Assembly: GCF_003311645.1 (NCBI RefSeq)
Contig: NZ_QEST01000141.1
Span: 1 to 64,000, forward strand
Length of the DNA stretch: 64,000 nt
From: Streptomyces sp. PT12
GTDB lineage: Bacteria > Actinomycetota > Actinomycetes > Streptomycetales > Streptomycetaceae
Direction of reading: 5' to 3'
In this document: one piece after another, positions 16,407 through 24,625 of the stretch
How positions within the stretch are numbered: the first letter of the stretch is position 1
Layout of the letters: each line of letters starts with the position of its first letter
The notes under the pieces: model-generated
Databases searched by the model: none
Told to the model about the DNA's origin: nothing
Seen by the model: the letters and a program-made list of their open reading frames with translations, nothing else
Made by a program: the position numbers and the translations under genes

Positions 16407-17483
16407 ATGGATCGAGCGACAACGGCAGGCACGGGCGAGCGCGACGCGCTCACGGATGTGGCCGGGCTGCGGGTGGGGCACGCCCAGCGGATCGGGGGTG
16501 GCTGGCTGACGGGGACGACGGTGGTGCTGCCGCCCGAGGGCGGGGCGGTGGCGGCCGTGGACGTGCGCGGCGGCGGCCCCGGCACCCGGGAGACCGACGT
16601 GCTCGACCCGCGGAATCTGGTGGAGCGCGTGGACGCGGTGCTGCTGAGCGGTGGCAGCGCGTTCGGGCTCGACGCGGCCTCGGGGGTGATGGCCTGGCTC
16701 GAGGAGCGGGGGCGCGGCTTCCGGATCGGGCCCGAGCCCTGGCAGGTGGTGCCGATCGTGCCGGGCGCGGTGCTGTTCGACCTGGGGCGCGGCGGGGACT
16801 GGCGGGCCAGGCCGGACGCCGCCCTGGGCCGGGCCGCCGCCGAGGCCGCGGCGGACACGGACCCGGGCGCGGCCGTGGCCCAGGGGAGCGTGGGCGCGGG
16901 GACAGGCGCGGTCGCCGGCGGGTACAAGGGCGGGATCGGCACGGCCAGCGCGGTGCTGCCCTCGGGAGTCACCGTGGCGGCGCTCGCCGCGGTGAACGCC
17001 GCGGGCTCCCCGGTCGACCCGGCGACGGGCGCGCTCCACGGCGAGCCGGGGCGCGTTCCGGCGGCGGCGACGCACGCCGAGGCGGCGCGGCGTCTCAAGG
17101 AGGCGGTGGCTGCCACGGCCGCGCGGGCGGCGGGGGAGCGGCCCCCGTTGAACACCACGCTGGCCGTCGTGGCCACCGATGCGGCGCTGTCCGTCGCGCA
17201 GGCGCGGAAGCTCGCGGGCACGGCGCACGACGGGCTGGCCAGGGCGGTGCGGCCCGCGCATCTGATGACGGACGGCGACACGGTGTTCGCGCTGTCCACC
17301 GGGGAGCGCCCCGGGCCGGGCGGGGGGTCGCCGATCGAGGTGGGGCTGGCGTTCAACGGGCTGCTCGCCGCGGGGGCCGATGTGCTGACCCGCGCGGTGG
17401 TCAAGGGGCTGCTCGCCGCCGAGGGAGTGGAGACCCCGGGTGGCGTCTTCCCGTCCTATCGGGAGCTGTACGGCGACCGGTGA
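16407..17483 (+). CDS. P1/S58-family N-terminal-threonine hydrolase, NylC-like
   Basis: A 358-residue member of the DmpA/NylC (P1) fold, self-cleaving amide hydrolases. The N-terminal half has VAGLRVGHAQR, TGTTVVLPP, VDVRGGGPGTRETD and LSGGSAFGLDAASGVMAWLEE. The autoprocessing site reads PLN|TTLAVVATDAAL, so cleavage between Asn249 and Thr250 would expose Thr250 as nucleophile. That Asn-Thr pair is the one used in the nylon-oligomer hydrolase NylC, whereas DmpA uses Ser. The C-terminal half has HLMTDGDTVFALST. The start is ATG 16407; a longer start at 16380 adds an implausible leader. Natural substrates are probably small peptides or amides; activity on nylon oligomers is not implied. Confidence 0.85.
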   Translation: MDRATTAGTGERDALTDVAGLRVGHAQRIGGGWLTGTTVVLPPEGGAVAAVDVRGGGPGTRETDVLDPRNLVERVDAVLLSGGSAFGLDAASGVMAWLEERGRGFRIGPEPWQVVPIVPGAVLFDLGRGGDWRARPDAALGRAAAEAAADTDPGAAVAQGSVGAGTGAVAGGYKGGIGTASAVLPSGVTVAALAAVNAAGSPVDPATGALHGEPGRVPAAATHAEAARRLKEAVAATAARAAGERPPLNTTLAVVATDAALSVAQARKLAGTAHDGLARAVRPAHLMTDGDTVFALSTGERPGPGGGSPIEVGLAFNGLLAAGADVLTRAVVKGLLAAEGVETPGGVFPSYRELYGDR

Positions 17484-17563
17484 CCCCGGAGCGTTCGTGC
17501 GCGTCCGGGGACACCGGCTCTCTCATCGTGTGGCCGTCCCCGTCCCCCCGGCAACCGGACGGC

Positions 17564-17598
17564 GAAGCGCCCGGCCCCGCGAGGGGGCCGGGCGCTTC
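17564..17598. terminator. bidirectional hairpin terminator
   Basis: A 14-bp perfect inverted repeat (GAAGCGCCCGGCCC, 7-nt loop) lies between the convergent hydrolase and MFS genes. Confidence 0.8.
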
Positions 17599-17612
17599 GA
17601 AGGGGCCTCGCG

Positions 17613-19139
17613 TCAGTGCGCCATCACCGGGACGACCGAGTCGGCCTCGGCGCCCTCGCCGCCGGTGGCGACCTGGCCGTGGCCGCCGCCCTTGCGGTTG
17701 ATGAGGACGGCGGAGATCACGGCCGAGCCCAGCAGGATGAAGACGCCCCACCAGACGGCGGCCGTGTAGCCGTGCACCATCGACTCGAACGTCAGGGTCC
17801 GCTCGTCGGTGGTCCCGGCGAGGTGGTCGGTGAAGTACGCGGTGGTCGCGCTGGCCGCGATGGTGTTCAGCAGGGCGGTGCCGATGGCGCCGCCGACCTG
17901 CTGCGACACGTTCACCATGGCCGAGGCCACGCCCGCGTCCGACGGCCGGACGTTCTCGGTGGCCAGGCTCATCGCGGGCATGAACGCCGTGCCGAGCCCC
18001 AGGCCGAGCAGCACCATCGACGGCATGAGGACGCCGGTGTAGGAGCTGTCCAGGTTCATCCGGGTGAGCAGCAGCATGCCGAAGGAGGCGACCAGGAAGC
18101 CGGGGACCATCAGGTTCCGCGGGGCCACCCGGGTCACCAGGCGGGCGCCGATCTGCGTTGAGCCGATGATCATGCCCACCACCATCGGCAGGAAGGCGAT
18201 ACCGGTCCTGACCGGCGAGTAGCCGCGCACGATCTGGAGGTAGTAGGTCACAAACAGAAACACACCGAACATGGCGATGCTCGCCAGCCCCAAGGCGGCA
18301 TAGGCGCCGCCTCGGTTCCGGTCGGTCAGCACCCGCAGCGGCAGCAGCGGGGACTTCACCCGGGCCTCCACGATCACAAACAGCGCGAGCAGCACGACGG
18401 CCGAGACGAACATGGCGATCGTGCCGGACTCGGTCCAGTCCTCGTGCTCGGCGCGGGCGAACCCGTAGACCAGGGCGACCAAGCCGAGTGAGCCCAGCAC
18501 CACGCCGGGGATGTCGAGGGACGAGCCGTCCCTGGTGGTGTTCGGCTCCCGGATCACCAGCACGGCGCCAAGGGCGGCGACGGCGGCGAAGGGGATGTTG
18601 ACGAAGAACGTCCAGCGCCAGTCCAGGTAGTCGGTCAGCGCGCCGCCAAGCAACAGGCCGACCGCGGCACCGGCCCCGGCGATGGCGCCGAAGACGCCGA
18701 ACGCCTTGGCCCGCTCCTTGGCGTCCGTGAACAGCACGGTCAGCAGCGACAGCGCCGCGGGGGCGAGCAGCGCGCCGAACACACCCTGGAGGGCGCGGGA
18801 GGCATACAGCATGGCTTCGTTCTGCGCGGCGCCGCCCAGTGCCGAGGCGAGCGCGAAGCCGATCAGGCCGATGATGAAGGCCCGGCGCCGCCCCCACAGG
18901 TCCGAGACGCGTCCGCCGAACAGCAGCAGACCGCCGAAGGCCAGGGCGTAGGCGGTGATGATCCACTGCCGGTTGCCGTCGGATATGCCCAGGTCGCTCT
19001 GGGCCGATGGCATGGCGATGTTCACGATGGTGGCGTCGAGCACCACCATGAGCTGCGCCAGGGCGATGAAGATCAACGCCTTCCAGCGCGAGGGGTCGAG
19101 AGCGCTGTGAGCTTTGCTCACGGCGGTTTCTGGTGGCAT
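17613..19139 (-). CDS. DHA2-family 14-TMS MFS drug exporter
   Basis: A 508-residue proton-coupled exporter of the EmrB/QacA type. TM1 contains FIALAQLMVVLDATIVNIAMPSAQSDLG, the motif-A loop is GGRVSDLWGRRRAF, and motif C (APAALSLLTVLF ... AGAGAAVGLLLGGALTDYLDWRWTFFVNIPF) is clear, followed by about eight more helices. The ATG at 19139 is used; the open frame upstream to 19415 is non-coding. The tetR gene lies 137 bp upstream in the same direction and is the likely regulator. The drug specificity cannot be read from sequence. Confidence 0.92.
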   Translation of the reverse strand: MPPETAVSKAHSALDPSRWKALIFIALAQLMVVLDATIVNIAMPSAQSDLGISDGNRQWIITAYALAFGGLLLFGGRVSDLWGRRRAFIIGLIGFALASALGGAAQNEAMLYASRALQGVFGALLAPAALSLLTVLFTDAKERAKAFGVFGAIAGAGAAVGLLLGGALTDYLDWRWTFFVNIPFAAVAALGAVLVIREPNTTRDGSSLDIPGVVLGSLGLVALVYGFARAEHEDWTESGTIAMFVSAVVLLALFVIVEARVKSPLLPLRVLTDRNRGGAYAALGLASIAMFGVFLFVTYYLQIVRGYSPVRTGIAFLPMVVGMIIGSTQIGARLVTRVAPRNLMVPGFLVASFGMLLLTRMNLDSSYTGVLMPSMVLLGLGLGTAFMPAMSLATENVRPSDAGVASAMVNVSQQVGGAIGTALLNTIAASATTAYFTDHLAGTTDERTLTFESMVHGYTAAVWWGVFILLGSAVISAVLINRKGGGHGQVATGGEGAEADSVVPVMAH

Positions 19140-19275
19140 GGAAGCAGCTACCTCACGTGACGATTGGTGCAAAAAGGGTGGGCGAGAACGTCTCGAAGGG
19201 AAGACTCGGCGCCGGGGGAAACTCAGCGTCGCGGTTCCGGCCGCGCTGGGAGTCCGTTCGGGCGTCGGGCTGTGT

Positions 19276-19935
19276 TCAGGGCGTCGTCGGGCAGAACTCT
19301 TCCTTGAGGTCTTCCAACGTGATCGCCGCGCCGAGAAGCTCGCTGTGCGGCGGGGTCCGCAGGCCGTCCAGGAAGATCTGGAGGTGGCGGCGGGCCATGG
19401 CCGAGTCGCTGCCATGGGTCCCGGGAACGGGGAGGGTGAGCCGGGCCACCGCGACCAGCAGGTCGCCCGCCCCGACGTCGCGCCGCAGCTGCCCCGAGGC
19501 GTGTGCCCGGTCGATGAGCTGTTGCGTGAGCCTCTGCACGGTCTCCCTGCTGGCCAGCAGCCGGGGATCCTCGTGGTCGACGCCGAAGCTCAGCATCGGG
19601 CACAGGCCCCCGACGCGCTCCTCGGCCGCGTGCAGGATCAGCGACCTCAGGGCCTCGAAGGGGTCATGCTCGGTCTCCAGTGTCTGCTGAGCTCGCTCGA
19701 CGATGCGCTCGTTCACGTAGAGGAGCACGTGGAACAGGAGCGACTCCCGGTCGGGGAAGTGCCGGTACAGCGTGGCATTCCCGACTCCGGCGCGTCGAGC
19801 GATTTCGTCCAGGGGCGCGTGCGGCCCCTGGTCGACGATGGCCTCCCTGGCGGCGGCGAGGATGCGCTCGCGATTGCGCACGGCGTCCGCACGCGTTCGT
19901 GCGCGCGGGCCCGTGCTCGTCGAGGTCGCACCCAT
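19276..19935 (-). CDS. TetR-family repressor, probable regulator of the MFS exporter
   Basis: A 219-residue TetR regulator. The N-terminal helix-turn-helix is typical: NRERILAAAREAIVDQGPHAPLDEIARRAGVGNATLYRHFPDRESLLFHVL (residues about 20-70). The C-terminal ligand domain begins at about residue 85 and includes a VGGLCPMLSFG stretch. The start is the ATG at 19935 with GGGAGTGA 5 nt upstream; 33 further in-frame codons upstream read through a palindromic region and are rejected. It precedes the exporter in the same orientation, and a palindrome upstream is the likely operator. Confidence 0.92.
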   Translation of the reverse strand: MGATSTSTGPRARTRADAVRNRERILAAAREAIVDQGPHAPLDEIARRAGVGNATLYRHFPDRESLLFHVLLYVNERIVERAQQTLETEHDPFEALRSLILHAAEERVGGLCPMLSFGVDHEDPRLLASRETVQRLTQQLIDRAHASGQLRRDVGAGDLLVAVARLTLPVPGTHGSDSAMARRHLQIFLDGLRTPPHSELLGAAITLEDLKEEFCPTTP

Positions 19936-19982
19936 GATCGTCACTCCCGGGGATCTGAACGCCTCCCAGCGTTCCGGTGAAC

Positions 19983-20005
19983 AACCGGGGATCCAGTCCC
20001 CGGTT
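19983..20005. promoter_or_regulatory. palindrome, candidate TetR operator
   Basis: A perfect 9-bp inverted repeat AACCGGGGA-N5-TCCCCGGTT lies 48 bp upstream of the tetR start. A third half-site, TCCCCGGTTA, follows at 20034-20043. Symmetry and spacing fit a TetR dimer site; binding is inferred. Confidence 0.6.
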
Positions 20006-20089
20006 GAGAACACTCCCCAAAACGGAGAAGTCATCCCCGGTTATTTCGGGAGCCCATGTGTTCCGCGTCACATCACCCCGGGACGCGGA

Positions 20090-20133
20090 AGCGGCCGGGA
20101 CCCGCGCCCTCATCGGCGCCGGTCCCGGCCGCT
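20090..20133. terminator. hairpin terminator downstream of hrdD
   Basis: A 13-bp perfect stem AGCGGCCGGGACC pairs with its complement at 20121-20133. The 18-nt loop itself holds a GCGCC/GGCGC stem. It is placed after the hrdD stop on the minus strand. Confidence 0.7.
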
Positions 20134-20142
20134 CCTTCCTCT

Positions 20143-20196
20143 AGTCCGTTCCCCGGGTCGAGTCTGTTCCCCGGGTCGAGTCCGCTCCCCGGGGTC
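20143..20196. repeat. three imperfect 18-bp tandem repeats
   Basis: The unit is AGTCCGTTCCCCGGGTCG, with one change in copy two and a slightly diverged third copy. The array lies between the hrdD stop and its terminator. Confidence 0.8.
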
Positions 20197-20211
20197 CGCC
20201 TCTCAAGTGGA

Positions 20212-21225
20212 TCAGGCGGCGGCGTCGAAGCCCGAGTCGTTCGCCATGCGCTTGAGCTCCAGCAGCGCGTGCTTCTCGATCTGCCGGATCCGTTCCCTGG
20301 TGAGCCCGTGCTGCTTGCCCACCTCGGTCAGCGTGCGCTCCCTGCCGTCCTCGATGCCGTATCGCGCCCTGATGATGGCCGCGGTGCGGTCGTCGAGGCG
20401 GCCGATGAGGTCCTCCAGGCCCTCGCGCCGCATCATCACCATGACCGACTGCTCGGGCGACGCGGCAGAGGTGTCCTCGAGCAGGTCGCCGAACTGGGTC
20501 TCGCCCTCGTCGTCCACCGACATGTTCAGCGAGACGGGGTCGCGCGCCCAGTCGATGACGTCCTGGATGCGCTCCGGCGTCGTGCCGAGCTCGCCAGCGA
20601 TCTCGCCGGGCTCGGGCTCGCGGCCATGCTCGCGGTTGAACTCACGCTGCACGCGCCGGATCCTGCCCAGCTCCTCGACCAGGTGGACGGGCAGCCTGAT
20701 GGTGCGCGACTGGTCGGCGATGGACCGGGTGATGGCCTGACGGATCCACCATGTCGCATACGTCGAGAACTTGAATCCCTTGCTGTAGTCGAACTTCTCC
20801 ACGGCCCTGACCAGGCCGGCGTTGCCCTCCTGGATCAGGTCGAGCAGCGGCAGGCCGCTGCGCGGATAGCGCCGGGCGACGGCGACGACGAGCCTGAGGT
20901 TCGCGCGGATGAACGCGTCCTTCGCCCGCTCACCGGCGGCCGCGAGCGCCTCGAGCTCCTCGCGGGTCGCCGTGGCCGCCGCGCCACCGGCGGCGGGCTC
21001 CTCCTCGCCCCGCAGAAGGCGCTCCGCGTACAGCCCCGCCTCGATCGTGAGAGACAGCTCGACCTCTTTCGCCGCGTCGAGCAGCGGGGTGCGGGCTATC
21101 TCGTCGAGATACATCCCGACCAGATCGCGCTCCGTGGCATCGCTGCCCGCGCTGGACCGGACACTGCCCGTCGCTTCGACACTGTCATCGGTGTCCGGAC
21201 GCCGGGCGACGGCACGGGTTGCCAT
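20212..21225 (-). CDS. hrdD: alternative principal-type sigma factor HrdD
   Basis: A 337-residue sigma-70 group 2 factor. Region 1.2 reads DLVGMYLDEIARTPLLDAAKEVELS, region 2 has RLVVAVARRYPRSGLPLLDLIQEGNAGLVRAVEKFDYSKGFKFSTYATWWIRQAI, region 3 has RLPVHLVEELGRIRRVQREF, and region 4 has TLTEVGKQHGLTRERIRQIEKHALLELK. The N terminus MATRAVARR and the overall length match HrdD of Streptomyces. Without the long region 1.1 it is not the essential HrdB. Compared with HrdD I remember, it has an Ala/Glu-rich insert around residue 75 (EEEPAAGGAAATATR). A sigma-R type promoter lies upstream. Confidence 0.92.
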   Translation of the reverse strand: MATRAVARRPDTDDSVEATGSVRSSAGSDATERDLVGMYLDEIARTPLLDAAKEVELSLTIEAGLYAERLLRGEEEPAAGGAAATATREELEALAAAGERAKDAFIRANLRLVVAVARRYPRSGLPLLDLIQEGNAGLVRAVEKFDYSKGFKFSTYATWWIRQAITRSIADQSRTIRLPVHLVEELGRIRRVQREFNREHGREPEPGEIAGELGTTPERIQDVIDWARDPVSLNMSVDDEGETQFGDLLEDTSAASPEQSVMVMMRREGLEDLIGRLDDRTAAIIRARYGIEDGRERTLTEVGKQHGLTRERIRQIEKHALLELKRMANDSGFDAAA

Positions 21226-21642
21226 ACGTGCTCTCCCTTGCGAAGTGATCAGAACGGATCGGACCGGGGCGCCCCCTTGGTTTCCCGCGTCCGTAACGAA
21301 TCAACGACGGGAATCCGGACAGAATTCCCAAGCGGTGCATCTTTTTTCCTGGGTGCAGTATCCTGCCCCGCCGCACCCCTCCCCCGCTCTCGCCCTCTCC
21401 CCACATGTCCCCACATCCCTGAAGACGAACGAATCGCGCGGTTAGTTGCTTCCCGTTGCTTCCGCTTCCCCCGTTCCCCCGGTTACGTCCGGGTACCCAA
21501 CGCCCTGCCCCCCCATGCGACCGCGGTGCTCTGGTGGGCCCGCCCCGCCGCCTGTAGGTTTCCCGTCAGCGCCTTCCCCGTCGGCTGGGGAGCCCCGGGG
21601 GCGCCGGGGACGGGGGCGAGGAACGGACAGGGGGCGGACCTC
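21226..21642. other. intergenic region between divergent hrdD and SEDS gene
   Basis: A 417-bp stretch without a convincing gene. It holds the SigR-type promoter of hrdD and a pair of close TTGCTTCC direct repeats near 21450. Open frames crossing it continue into the SEDS gene and lack a start. I saw no clear promoter for the SEDS gene. Confidence 0.6.
21302..21329 (-). promoter_or_regulatory. sigma-R type promoter of hrdD
   Basis: On the minus strand the sequence reads GGGAAT-N18-GTTG, an exact match in bases and spacing to the consensus of the thiol-oxidative-stress sigma factor SigR. It lies about 77 bp upstream of the hrdD ATG. hrdD is an established SigR target in Streptomyces, so match and context agree. 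Confidence 0.8.
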
Positions 21643-23100
21643 ATGGCCGAGCGCGAGGAAGGCCGCGACGGCGCCGTCAGGCGTTGGGTCGCCCGCCGCC
21701 GCAACACCGAGCTCGCCCTGATCGTCTTCGCGATCGCCATCGTCGCGTTCGGCCACTCCGCCGCGAACCTCGCCATGGAGGAGGAGCTGCCGACCGGCCT
21801 GCTCGCCCACACCGCGGGCCTTGGCGCGCTCGCCCTCGCCGCGCACCTGGCCGTGCGCCGGTTCGCGCGGCACGCCGACCCGTTGATTCTGCCGATCACC
21901 GTGCTGCTCTCCGGGATCGGCCTGGTCCTCATCGACCGCCTCGACCACGCCTACGCCGAGCAGTACCCGCCGGAGAACTACCAGTCCGCGCCCGCCGCCC
22001 CCGACCAGGTCATCTGGACGGTCGTCGGCGTGGGCCTGCTGATCGCCACGCTGGTCGTGCTGCGCCACCACCGCGTGCTCCAGCGGTACACCTATCTCGG
22101 CATGGCCATCGCGATGCTGCTGCTGATGGCCCCGGCGTTCTTCGGTGCCGACCAGTTCGGCGCGAAGCGCTGGATCACCGTGGGGCCGCTGTCCGCGCAG
22201 CCGGGCGAGTTCGTCAAGGTCATGATCGTGATCTTCTTCGCCAGCTACCTCATGGCGAACCGCGACGCCCTCGCCCTCGTCGGCCGCCGCTTCCTCGGCC
22301 TCGCCCTGCCGCGCGGGCGCAACGCGGGACCCGTGCTGCTCGTCTGGGCCGTCAGCCTGGTCGTCCTCTTCTACGAGCGCGACCTGGGCACGTCGTTGAT
22401 CTTCTTCGGCGTCTTCGTCCTCATGCTCTACGTCGCCACCGAGCGCACCAGCTGGGTCGTGCTCGGCGGGCTGATGGCCACCCTCGGCACCGTGGTCGTC
22501 GCCGCGACGCAGCCGCATGTGAAGGGCCGCGTCCAGGCGTGGCTCGACCCGATGGCGATCTTCCTGCCCGAGGACCAGCGCCCGCCCGGGCTGATATCGG
22601 ACCAGTCGGCGCAGGCGCTCTTCAGCTTCGGCGCGGGCGACCTCACGGGAACGGGCCTGGGCGAGGGCCACTCGTACCTGATCGGCTTCGCGGGCCGCAG
22701 CGACTTCATTTTGGCCACCGTGGGCGAGGAGCTCGGCCTGGTCGGCGTGACGCTTGTCCTCCTCCTCTACGCGCTGCTGATCCAGCGCGGCGTCAGCGCC
22801 GCCCTCTCGGTCACCGACCCGTTCGGCAAGCTGATGGCGATGGGCCTGTCCGCGGTGGTCGCGCTCCAGGTGTTCATCGTCTCGGGCGGCGTCACCGGGC
22901 TGATCCCGCTCACCGGCAAGGCGCTGCCGTTCCTCGCGCAGGGCGGCTCGTCGACCGTCGCCAACTGGCTGCTGGTCGCGCTGCTCATCCGCGTCAGCGA
23001 CGGTGCGGGCAAGTCGAGCACCGAACCCGCGGGCAACGCCACCATCCTCACCCCGGTCGTCGCCGACCCCCTCCTCCCGCCCCGCACCCCGCGCCCCTGA
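21643..23100 (+). CDS. FtsW/RodA/SpoVE (SEDS) peptidoglycan glycosyltransferase
   Basis: A 485-residue polytopic SEDS protein, which polymerises lipid II. The landmarks are present: about ten membrane helices, KRWITVGPLSAQPGEFVKVMIVIFFASYL (the conserved QPSE-type segment), VLFYERDLGTSLIFFGVFVLMLY with the catalytic-region Asp, the extracellular loop around DQSAQALFSFGAGDLTGTGLGEG, GFAGRSDFILATVGEELGLVG, and VSGGVTGLIPLTGKALPFLAQGGSS. The ATG at 21643 is the first sensible start. No penicillin-binding partner gene is adjacent, so whether it serves septation, elongation or sporulation is undecided. Confidence 0.92.
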   Translation: MAEREEGRDGAVRRWVARRRNTELALIVFAIAIVAFGHSAANLAMEEELPTGLLAHTAGLGALALAAHLAVRRFARHADPLILPITVLLSGIGLVLIDRLDHAYAEQYPPENYQSAPAAPDQVIWTVVGVGLLIATLVVLRHHRVLQRYTYLGMAIAMLLLMAPAFFGADQFGAKRWITVGPLSAQPGEFVKVMIVIFFASYLMANRDALALVGRRFLGLALPRGRNAGPVLLVWAVSLVVLFYERDLGTSLIFFGVFVLMLYVATERTSWVVLGGLMATLGTVVVAATQPHVKGRVQAWLDPMAIFLPEDQRPPGLISDQSAQALFSFGAGDLTGTGLGEGHSYLIGFAGRSDFILATVGEELGLVGVTLVLLLYALLIQRGVSAALSVTDPFGKLMAMGLSAVVALQVFIVSGGVTGLIPLTGKALPFLAQGGSSTVANWLLVALLIRVSDGAGKSSTEPAGNATILTPVVADPLLPPRTPRP

Positions 23101-23160
23101 ACCCCGCTCAACGCCTTTCGCAACGCCCCTCGCAACACCGCACGTGGGAAGGACCCGACC

Positions 23161-24354
23161 ATGCACCTCGCCGACGACGCCCGCGCCATGACCGACGACC
23201 TCGTCCAGCTCCGCCGCGCGCTGCACGCCATCCCCGAGCTGGGCCTCGACCTGCCCCGCACTCAGGAGGCCGTGCTCGCCGCGCTCGACGGGCTGCCGTT
23301 GGAGATCGGCACAGGAACGGGCCTGACCTCCGTCACCGCCGTGCTGCGCGGCGCGCGCCCGGGGCCCACCGTGCTGCTGCGCGGCGACATGGACGCGCTG
23401 CCGGTCACCGAGCGCACGGGCCTGCCGTTCGCCGCCGAAGCCGACCGCATGCACGCGTGCGGCCATGACCTGCACACGACGATGCTCACCGGCGCCGCCC
23501 GCCTGCTCTCCGCGCACCGGGACCGGCTGGCGGGGAACGTGCTGTTCATGTTCCAGCCGGGCGAGGAGGGCTTCGACGGGGCGGGGCACATGATCGCGGA
23601 GGGGTTGCTCGACGCGACGGGGGAGCGCCCGGTGGCGGCGTACGCGCTCCATGTGATGTCGCACACATGGGAGTCGGGCGTCTTCACCGCGCGCGGCGGC
23701 CCGGCCATGGCGGCGTCCAACGTCCTTGAGGTCACGGTCAACGGCGCGGGCGGCCATGGCTCGGCCCCGCACCGCGCGAAGGACCCGATCCCGGCGGCGT
23801 GCGAGATGGTGACCGCGCTCCAGACGTGGATATCGCGGAGCTTCGACGTGTTCGATCCGGTGATCCTGACCGTCGGGACGTTCCACGCGGGCACGCAGTC
23901 GAACATCATCCCCGACAGCGCGACGTTCCGCGCCACCGTCCGCAGCTTCTCCGACGAGGCGCGCGCCCGGCTGCGCGAGGGCACGGTCGCGCTGTGTGAG
24001 GGCATCGCGGCGGGGCACGGGCTGACGGCGGACGCGACGTTCTTCGAGCAGTACCCGGTCACGGTCAACGACCCGGCCGAGACCGCCTTCGCCGCGGGGG
24101 CCGTGCGCGAGGTGCACGGCGAGGAACGTTACGCCCCCATGGCGAACCCCATCCTCGGCTCGGAGGACTTCTCGCGGGTCATCGACGCCGTGCCGGGCGC
24201 GATGATCTTCCTTGGGGCCACCCCCGCGGGCGCCGACCCCGAGGCCGCTCCCGCCAACCACTCGCCGCTGGCCGCGTTCGACGAGGCGGTGCTGCCCGAC
24301 GGGGCGGCGCTCTACGCCGAGCTCGCCGTGCGGCGCCTGGCCGCCGCGGCGTAA
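23161..24354 (+). CDS. M20-family amidohydrolase
   Basis: A 397-residue M20D amidohydrolase (hippurate/N-acyl-amino-acid hydrolase type). Metal-site residues are recognisable: LLRGDMDALPV, RMHACGHDLHTTML with bridging Cys, FQPGEEGFDGA, the dimerisation domain with GGHGSAPHRAKDPI and TQSNIIPDSATFRATVRSF, and PILGSEDFSRV. A C-terminal NHSPLAAFDEAVLPDGAALYAEL closes the family pattern. The start is ATG 23161 with GGAAGG upstream. The substrate is an N-acyl or indole-conjugated amino acid by family; the exact one is unknown. Confidence 0.9.
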   Translation: MHLADDARAMTDDLVQLRRALHAIPELGLDLPRTQEAVLAALDGLPLEIGTGTGLTSVTAVLRGARPGPTVLLRGDMDALPVTERTGLPFAAEADRMHACGHDLHTTMLTGAARLLSAHRDRLAGNVLFMFQPGEEGFDGAGHMIAEGLLDATGERPVAAYALHVMSHTWESGVFTARGGPAMAASNVLEVTVNGAGGHGSAPHRAKDPIPAACEMVTALQTWISRSFDVFDPVILTVGTFHAGTQSNIIPDSATFRATVRSFSDEARARLREGTVALCEGIAAGHGLTADATFFEQYPVTVNDPAETAFAAGAVREVHGEERYAPMANPILGSEDFSRVIDAVPGAMIFLGATPAGADPEAAPANHSPLAAFDEAVLPDGAALYAELAVRRLAAAA

Positions 24355-24391
24355 GGCGCCCGCCGCGGCGTAAGGCGGCGCGTCCGCGTCG

Positions 24392-24469
24392 GGCCGCGCC
24401 TCGCGGCGTCCGTCCCCGGCCGCGCCTCGCGGCGTCCGTCCCCGGCCGCGCCACGCGGCGTCCGTCCCT
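24392..24469. repeat. three 26-bp tandem repeats
   Basis: Three head-to-tail copies beginning GGCCGCGCC occur at 24392, 24418 and 24444. Copies one and two are identical and the third differs at two positions. Just upstream, CGCCGCGGCGTAAGGC is also duplicated across the M20 gene stop codon. Confidence 0.85.
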
Positions 24470-24547
24470 CCTCCGCTCCGCCGCCACCCGGCTGGCCCCC
24501 CGTCGCTGCGCGGGGCACGTCCTTCCGCCGTAGCGTGAATCCGACAT

Positions 24548-24572
24548 ACCGGGAGATTCTCCTTCTCTCGGT
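24548..24572. promoter_or_regulatory. palindrome upstream of the ergothioneine operon
   Basis: ACCGGGAGA-N7-TCTCTCGGT, a 9-bp inverted repeat with one imperfect pair, lies 54 bp before the egtA start. It is a candidate operator or 5' leader hairpin; no regulator is known from the sequence. Confidence 0.45.
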
Positions 24573-24625
24573 GTCGCTGGTCGGAGCGAGCGCGACGGCG
24601 GAGACAGCGGAGGAGGGTGGCGGAC

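Noticed and set aside
24392-24469. Tandem 26-bp repeats considered as a CRISPR array
   Set aside because: The units are directly adjacent without spacers and no cas genes are present.
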